Positions 59,413 to 64,000 of a stretch of DNA of 64,000 bases are shown in pieces. The position numbers and the translations under genes are program-made. Location: assembly GCA_000402355.1 (NCBI GenBank), contig AQRS01000043.1, positions 62,001-126,000 on the forward strand, read 5' to 3'. Under the pieces are notes generated by a model. The model saw nothing but the letters and a program-made list of their open reading frames with translations, was not told where the DNA came from and did not search any database. Numbering within the stretch: the first letter of the stretch is position 1; every line of letters begins with the position of its first letter. Source of the DNA: Candidatus Iainarchaeum andersonii SCGC AAA011-E11 (GTDB taxonomy: Archaea > Iainarchaeota > Iainarchaeia > Iainarchaeales > Iainarchaeaceae).

Positions 59413-60138
59413 ATGAAGGCAGTCATCATTGCCGCGGGCAAGGGCGTAAGGCTGAAGCCGATAACCGAGCAAATACCGAAATGCATGGTCGCAATAAAAG
59501 GAAAGCCCATGCTCGAACTCATCATGGAAAGAATAATCGGCGCGGGCGCGGAAGAAATAAACCTCATTGTCGGCTACAAAAAAGAAATCATTGAGGACCA
59601 CTTCGGCGCGGAATTCAACGGGGTAAAGCTGAACTACTTCGTGCAGAAAGAGCAAAAAGGCACGGCGCATGCCGTCAGCCTGGCGGAAAAATACGTCGGC
59701 GAAAAATTCCTTGTGGCGAACGGGGATGTGCTCACGAGCACGGCGAACTACAAAAAGCTCCTTGAAACGGACGAATTCGAAAAGGTGGACGGCCTGATTC
59801 TCGCGAGAAAAGTGAACGACCCGTGGAGATACGGCGTACTGAAAACAGAGGAGAAAAAAGTCAGGGACATAATAGAAAAGCCACTGCCGGGAGAAGAGCC
59901 GGGCAATTTGATTAACGCGGGCATTTACAGGTTCAAACAGGATTTCTTTGAATCGATAAAGGAAACGAAGCTCTCGGAAAGGAATGAATACGAAATTGTG
60001 GACTCGATAAAAAACTATATGGCGAAAGGAAAGGATGTTGAGTTCAGGATGTGTGAAGGAACCTGCCTCGACATCGGCGACCTGGATGACCTGAAAAGGG
60101 CGAACACCATGCTCGATGAACTGTTCCCGAAGCAATGA
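59413..60138 (+). CDS. Sugar-phosphate nucleotidyltransferase
   Basis: 241 residues, the RmlA/GlmU-N type. AAGKGVRLKPITEQIPKCM is the nucleotide-binding loop, NGDVLTS carries the metal Asp, and EKPLPGEEPGNLINAGIYRF the sugar site. It would make an NDP-sugar, probably dTDP- or UDP-linked, for glycan synthesis such as by the glycosyltransferases at 32.7-36 kb. Substrate not certain. Confidence 0.92.
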   Translation: MKAVIIAAGKGVRLKPITEQIPKCMVAIKGKPMLELIMERIIGAGAEEINLIVGYKKEIIEDHFGAEFNGVKLNYFVQKEQKGTAHAVSLAEKYVGEKFLVANGDVLTSTANYKKLLETDEFEKVDGLILARKVNDPWRYGVLKTEEKKVRDIIEKPLPGEEPGNLINAGIYRFKQDFFESIKETKLSERNEYEIVDSIKNYMAKGKDVEFRMCEGTCLDIGDLDDLKRANTMLDELFPKQ

Positions 60139-60169
60139 ATGCGCAAAAAAAACCGCGAAATTTTCGGAA

Positions 60170-60859
60170 TCACGCGCCGGTCTTGAATGACTGGCCCGGC
60201 TTAAGTATTATAGGAACAGTCTTGAGGATGCTTTTCTCAATCCTCGAACTGAAATCCTTCGGATCGGCGCCGATGGACTCGAATGAATTGTAATGCATCG
60301 GAATCACGAACTTCGGCTTCATTGTCTTTGTGGCGCGGACCGCGTCAACCACATCCATTGTAGAGTTCCCGCCGATGGGCAAAATGGCTACATCGCACTT
60401 TATGTCCGAAAAAGAGTCCATCAGCGCGGTGTTGCCCGCAAAAAACAATGACTCGGCATCCCTTGAAAAGCAAAAACTCAAAGGATAGAAAGAATTCGGG
60501 TAATGCGCCCCGAGAACGGAAACATCCACTCCGCGAAGATTGAACCTGCTGCCGACATTCACGGCGTGCTTCAGGTTGGATGGAATGTCAAGCTCGTTCA
60601 AAACAGATTCATGCGCAACAACGGTTGCGCCATCCCTTTTCGCGAAAGCCTCGACGGTTGCCCTGTCAAAGTGGTCGAACTGCTCGTTGCTCACGCATAT
60701 GAAATCAATGCCCTTTATTTTGTCGATGTTCGCGGGGAACTTAATCAATGACCTGTAAGTGGCTTCCCCCTCTGGAATGTTGATGAAGGGATCCACAAGA
60801 ACATTCGTGTTCCCAAAAGCAATCTTAAAGAATGAGTGCCACAGAAACTGAATCTTCAT
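60170..60859 (-). CDS. Metallo-beta-lactamase-fold protein with lost ligands
   Basis: 229 residues of the UPF0173/UlaG-like group: start KIQFLWHSFFKIAFGNTNVL, VDPFINIP, and later NTALMDSFSDIKCDVAILPI and HYNSFESIGADP. The metal motif, normally THxHxDH, is SNEQFDHFD, so the first two His are Asn and Gln while DH remains. Probably not a normal two-metal hydrolase. ATG 60859 is preferred; the longer frame has no family match. Confidence 0.85.
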   Translation of the reverse strand: MKIQFLWHSFFKIAFGNTNVLVDPFINIPEGEATYRSLIKFPANIDKIKGIDFICVSNEQFDHFDRATVEAFAKRDGATVVAHESVLNELDIPSNLKHAVNVGSRFNLRGVDVSVLGAHYPNSFYPLSFCFSRDAESLFFAGNTALMDSFSDIKCDVAILPIGGNSTMDVVDAVRATKTMKPKFVIPMHYNSFESIGADPKDFSSRIEKSILKTVPIILKPGQSFKTGA

Positions 60860-60978
60860 AGGACCACATAAAAGATAACAAAAGGCCAGTATATTAACCT
60901 GCTGGGAAAAAACCTCGCAAAAAACGGCCCGAATGGCTTCACAAAAATAATTAAATAAGTTCAACACTAGATTATTGC

Positions 60979-61770
60979 ATGAAAAAACTGCTTCTCCTCG
61001 CCCTTATGCTGGGATTCATCGCGGCAAACGTCGCGGCAATTGCTGCGGTCAGCGTGGAGCTCCTGGACATCTCGATTTCCGTTGACAACAAGGGATACGC
61101 AGGCATAACAGAAAACTACATCCTCAAATTCACGAGCCCATTCGAGGAGGATGACTTCAAGCAAAAGGCTGTCGGCAACTCCTCAAGCCGGCTCTCATGG
61201 GAAGCGTCCTACAATTTCTTTTACCCGCGATTTGCGGAAAGCACCGGCAACGAGCTTGACACGTCCTCAATAATTTACGACGAGGGCTCCAAGACGCTCA
61301 CACTCAAGTACACGCTGAAAAAAACTTTTGCAGCCCTGCTCCGCGAGGAACAGAGGGCAAACTTCTTCAGGATAAATGACAGGCAGTTCGCGTCATTCAA
61401 CGAGGGCGGAACAATAGTGATTCCCGAAGGCACGAACATACAACTCACTTTGCCGACAAACTCCGAACTCCAGAGCGACCCGCCGGAAAAGGCAATTGTG
61501 AACGGCAACCAAATAATTTTGAGGGGAATCCAGACCAATGCGCTCACCATAGACTACAAGGCGCTCAAGCCGATTACGCAGAACACTTTCCAGCTGTTCG
61601 AGGACTTTTCAGGAATATACTTTCTGCTCGTGCCGCTGCTCATAATAATAATCGGCGCCGCATACATCAAAAGGGAGGAAGTCGGGCAGAGAATCGAGGA
61701 TTATCTCGTGAAGCACTCGGAAATAAAACCCAGAACAGAAGACGAAGACATCGAGCTCTCGGACATCTAA
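60979..61770 (+). CDS. Secreted or anchored protein with C-terminal membrane helix
   Basis: 263 residues: signal peptide (LLLLALMLGFIAANVAAIAA), an external domain of about 190 residues rich in beta strands (SVELLDISISVDNKGYAGIT, TSSIIYDEGSKTLTLKYTLK), one membrane segment near 208-226 (GIYFLLVPLLIIIIGAAYIK) and a short acidic cytosolic tail. Layout resembles a type I membrane protein of the envelope. No family recognised. Confidence 0.7.
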   Translation: MKKLLLLALMLGFIAANVAAIAAVSVELLDISISVDNKGYAGITENYILKFTSPFEEDDFKQKAVGNSSSRLSWEASYNFFYPRFAESTGNELDTSSIIYDEGSKTLTLKYTLKKTFAALLREEQRANFFRINDRQFASFNEGGTIVIPEGTNIQLTLPTNSELQSDPPEKAIVNGNQIILRGIQTNALTIDYKALKPITQNTFQLFEDFSGIYFLLVPLLIIIIGAAYIKREEVGQRIEDYLVKHSEIKPRTEDEDIELSDI

Positions 61771-62177
61771 CCGCGCTTCTTCTTGAACACGCGGTGCTTT
61801 TTTATTTCAGGGTGCGCAACACCCTCAAACTTCACATTCATTTTCTTCAGGACATTCTGGATGCTATAATCATCCGTAACAACAACAAACTTTTCCTTTC
61901 TTCCTTTGAATTCATGCACAAGCGCGACTATTGATGCGTCGGCATCGCTCAGCTCCGTTCCGGACTCATTCAGCTTCGCAAAAGTCTTCTGCATCGACAA
62001 AGGGCAGGGATCCTGAATCCCCAAAAGGCCCTGCGCAAAAGCGTTCTCCGCGAGGCTCTTCGAGGCAATGTCTTTCCACTCATCAAAAACCTTCGAAGTG
62101 GTAAAGTACTTGTTGCGCGGCTCGAAAGAAAAATTAGGGCTGTTCAGTAGCGCTGAAGCGTCGAGGATGAAAATCAT
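61767..62177 (-). CDS. PIN-domain endoribonuclease, Nob1-like
   Basis: 136 residues. Active-site acids are in FILDASALL, TELSDADASIVAL and VVTDDYSIQNVL, the archaeal Nob1 arrangement. Nob1 makes the mature 3' end of small-subunit rRNA with Pno1. The usual C-terminal zinc ribbon is missing; the tail is basic (KKHRVFKKKRG) and has no Cys. A VapC-type toxin is less likely given no antitoxin. Convergent and slightly overlapping with the previous gene. Confidence 0.8.
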   Translation of the reverse strand: MIFILDASALLNSPNFSFEPRNKYFTTSKVFDEWKDIASKSLAENAFAQGLLGIQDPCPLSMQKTFAKLNESGTELSDADASIVALVHEFKGRKEKFVVVTDDYSIQNVLKKMNVKFEGVAHPEIKKHRVFKKKRG

Positions 62178-62638
62178 CGTTTACGCCTTGACAATTCATC
62201 AATCCATTGGGTAAGTAACGTGTGAAGTTTATTCAGGTTTTTCCAGTCGTTGGAGTCTGCAGAAACACCGCCCAAACTGGAGATAACCCCGCGTCTTTTT
62301 TTCTCCAAAAAACCCCGCACATCGGCAACCCTTGTTCTGTACTCTGGATCGGCATGCATCATCAGTTCAATGCCCGCATGGGTGTCCAAAAGACAAATTT
62401 CACGGAGAATAGGGTCATGCAAGGACATTGCACTTTTAATGGCGACATATTCTTCCCGCGAAATCGCCCTTCCGAGAATTTTCCCGTATTCTTCGCGGGT
62501 GCGCAGCCCTGTTCTTTCACCGGGTTTGGAAGCGACATGTTCGGGTTCCCGGAGAGCAGTATGTTGTTCTGTGGAAACCTGCCCACCCACGGGTTTTCGT
62601 TTAAAAGGCGTTACAAGTCTCGCTAACCAACCGGGCAT
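62174..62638 (-). CDS. Hypothetical protein, 154 aa
   Basis: Starts MPGWLARLVTPFKRKPVGGQ and continues with a mostly helical region (TREEYGKILGRAISREEYVA, LREICLLDTHAGIELMMHAD, RVADVRGFLEKKRRG). No membrane segment. It is followed by the Nob1-like gene with an ATGA-type overlap, so the two are co-translated. Function unknown. Confidence 0.6.
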   Translation of the reverse strand: MPGWLARLVTPFKRKPVGGQVSTEQHTALREPEHVASKPGERTGLRTREEYGKILGRAISREEYVAIKSAMSLHDPILREICLLDTHAGIELMMHADPEYRTRVADVRGFLEKKRRGVISSLGGVSADSNDWKNLNKLHTLLTQWIDELSRRKR

Positions 62639-62713
62639 TTCTAACCACTAGTGAAAAAGTTAAGTCTTCAATTATTTATAACTTTATTGATGGTATATAA
62701 TGGTGTGAATTAA

Positions 62714-64000
62714 ATGGATTTGAAGGGCGCGGTCGCCTCACTGAGCGAGATTGAAAGGAAAACCCTCTCGGCACTTTCACAGGGCGCAAAAAGCGAGCAA
62801 GGCCTGGCGGCCGAAACAGGCCTCAACATTGATTCCGTGAGGCGCGCAGTGAACTGGCTATCGCAAAAAGGGTTTGCCGAAATAAAGGACAATGCGCACG
62901 AAAAACTTGTTCTGACAAAGGAAGGCGAAAAAAGCCTCAAGGAAGGGCTTCCGGAAACGAGAATGCTGAAGGCGCTCGCAAAAATCGAAAAGGCGGATTT
63001 TGAGAAACTGATGAAAGAGGCGTCGCTGAACCAGCAGGAATTCAACGTAGCGCTCGGAATAAACAGGAAAAACAACTTCATAGCAATTATCCGCGAGGAA
63101 AAAACAAAGGCAATGCTCACCGAAGCCGGAAAAGAATATGCGCAGAAGAAACTTCCGTTGGAAGAGGCGCTTGAAAAAATAGCCGAAGGCGACAAAGCAA
63201 AGGAAGAGGAAGCGAAAGAATTGATTGCGCGCGGCCTCGCGGAAAAAAAAGAACAAACACAAAGAGAAGTATGCATAACAAGTTTGGGCGAGGAGGCAAA
63301 AAAAAGCAATGAATTTTCCGGAAAAAGAACGTACAACGTGAAGGACCCTGTTCCAGAGGTGTTCGGGGGCAAGAAACAGCCGTACATACAGTTCCTCAAC
63401 ATCATAAGGCGCAAACTCACGGAGCTGGGTTTCGAGGAAATGGAGGCGCCACTCATTGTGCACGAATTTTACAATTTCGACGTTTTATTCCAGCCGCAAA
63501 ATCACCCCGCAAGAACATGGACAGACACTTACCAGCTGAAAAATCCACGAGTGGGGAAACTCGCAGACAGAAAAAATGTGGCCGCGGTAAAGGCCGCACA
63601 CGAAACAGGCGGGGTTTCGGCCTCAAGCGGTTGGCGCTACTCATGGTTAGAGGAAATCGCATCCAAAGTGATGCCTACCGCGCATGGAACCGCGCACTCC
63701 GCGAGGCAGCTCACAAAAGGAGTGAAGATGCCCGGAAAATACTTTGCGATAGCGCGCTGCTTCAGGCCGGATGTTCTCGACGCAACTCATTTGATTGAAT
63801 TCAACCAGACCGAAGGATTCATTGTCGGAGAGGACCTGAACTTCACGCATTTGCTCGGAATGCTGGAGCAGTTCGCAAAGGAAATCGCGGGCGCAAAGGA
63901 AGTGAAATTCATTCCGGATTATTACCCGTTCACCGAGCCATCTGTACAGCTGAGCGCAAAGCACCCGGACTTGGGCTGGGTCGAACTCGGGGGTGCTGGA
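62714..64000 (+). CDS. pheS: Phenylalanyl-tRNA synthetase alpha subunit (3' end beyond window)
   Basis: 429 codons visible. The N-terminal 190 residues are DNA-binding-like winged helices seen in archaeal and eukaryal PheS (LSQGAKSEQGLAAETGLNID). The class II catalytic core follows: NPRVGKL region, KVMPTAHGTAHSARQLTKG (motif around 1/2), FRPDVLDATHLIEFNQTEGF (motif 2), and FIPDYYPFTEPSVQL near the cut. It charges tRNA-Phe with the beta subunit. A TATA box (TATTTATAAC) lies about 45 bases before the ATG. Confidence 0.95.
   Translation, partial: MDLKGAVASLSEIERKTLSALSQGAKSEQGLAAETGLNIDSVRRAVNWLSQKGFAEIKDNAHEKLVLTKEGEKSLKEGLPETRMLKALAKIEKADFEKLMKEASLNQQEFNVALGINRKNNFIAIIREEKTKAMLTEAGKEYAQKKLPLEEALEKIAEGDKAKEEEAKELIARGLAEKKEQTQREVCITSLGEEAKKSNEFSGKRTYNVKDPVPEVFGGKKQPYIQFLNIIRRKLTELGFEEMEAPLIVHEFYNFDVLFQPQNHPARTWTDTYQLKNPRVGKLADRKNVAAVKAAHETGGVSASSGWRYSWLEEIASKVMPTAHGTAHSARQLTKGVKMPGKYFAIARCFRPDVLDATHLIEFNQTEGFIVGEDLNFTHLLGMLEQFAKEIAGAKEVKFIPDYYPFTEPSVQLSAKHPDLGWVELGGAG

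Noticed and set aside
61767..62177. VapC toxin
   Set aside because: PIN motifs fit Nob1 better (SDADASIVAL, VVTDDYSIQNV) and no VapB-like antitoxin is adjacent.

Overview
The window is archaeal. It encodes an MCM helicase, GINS, a two-subunit primase, two PCNAs, topoisomerase VI, aIF1A/aIF2alpha/aIF2beta, aRF1, L10e, S27e, Dph2, Rpb11 (RpoL), exosome Csl4, LonB, archaeal signal peptidase and a methanococcal-type S-layer protein. Start codons often follow TATA boxes at leaderless distance or GAGGTGA-type ribosome sites. This repertoire, compact gene packing, lysine-rich micro-proteins and a bacterial-type sigma factor fit a DPANN archaeon. A Diapherotrites-like lineage is my best guess, an inference not a proof. 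No rRNA is present; I found one tRNA (tRNA-Cys).
Layout. 1-2.9 kb: metG (running off the left edge), then an AT-rich scar with a decayed homing-endonuclease-like gene, a small membrane protein and a second, truncated MetRS start, then a GC-rich palindromic spacer. 2.9-6.4 kb: MCM interrupted by an intein in its Walker A motif. 6.4-9 kb: two DUF2283 genes each preceded by a broken DUF4258-like toxin gene, plus zinc-ribbon, YggS and transglutaminase-like genes. 9-13.6 kb: presenilin-like protease, VTT membrane protein, aIF2beta-DUF424-aIF1A, Rio1, Pno1/Dim2. 13.6-16.5 kb: topoisomerase VI B and A. 16.6-21.2 kb: secreted Cys-rich repeat protein, ADP-forming acyl-CoA synthetase alpha, and an overlapping HAD-HAD-Mre11 operon. 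21.2-24.3 kb: hairpin array, tRNA-Cys, a GNAT toxin-antitoxin-like pair bounded by a copy of the tRNA 3' end, and an ABC-F protein. 24.3-33 kb: hydroxyacid dehydrogenase, L10e, Dph2, UMP kinase, aRF1, hydrolase, TruD. 32.7-41.3 kb: cell-envelope block (GT-C-like and GT2 glycosyltransferases, thioredoxin-fold protein, S-layer protein) with 50-bp hairpin repeats.
41.5-53 kb is a replication/translation block: priS-gins-rps27e-aIF2alpha-PAC2, pcna-priL, and csl4-rpoL-signal peptidase-pcna, with rpiB and a highly structured leader between the two PCNA genes. 53-64 kb: SPFH protein, DUF373, LonB, the sigma factor, RNase Z, nucleotidyltransferase, a metallo-beta-lactamase-fold protein lacking expected ligands, Nob1-like PIN protein and pheS running off the right edge.
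The most striking feature is the 391-residue sigma-70 family protein at 57.2-58.4 kb, with regions 2, 3 and 4 plus what looks like a second region-4 helix-turn-helix. Next are the 50-bp hairpin repeats whose stems show compensatory base changes, the switch-like rpiB leader, and the paired decay of two toxin genes whose antitoxin-like partners stay intact. All calls are from reading the sequence; no database search was run.
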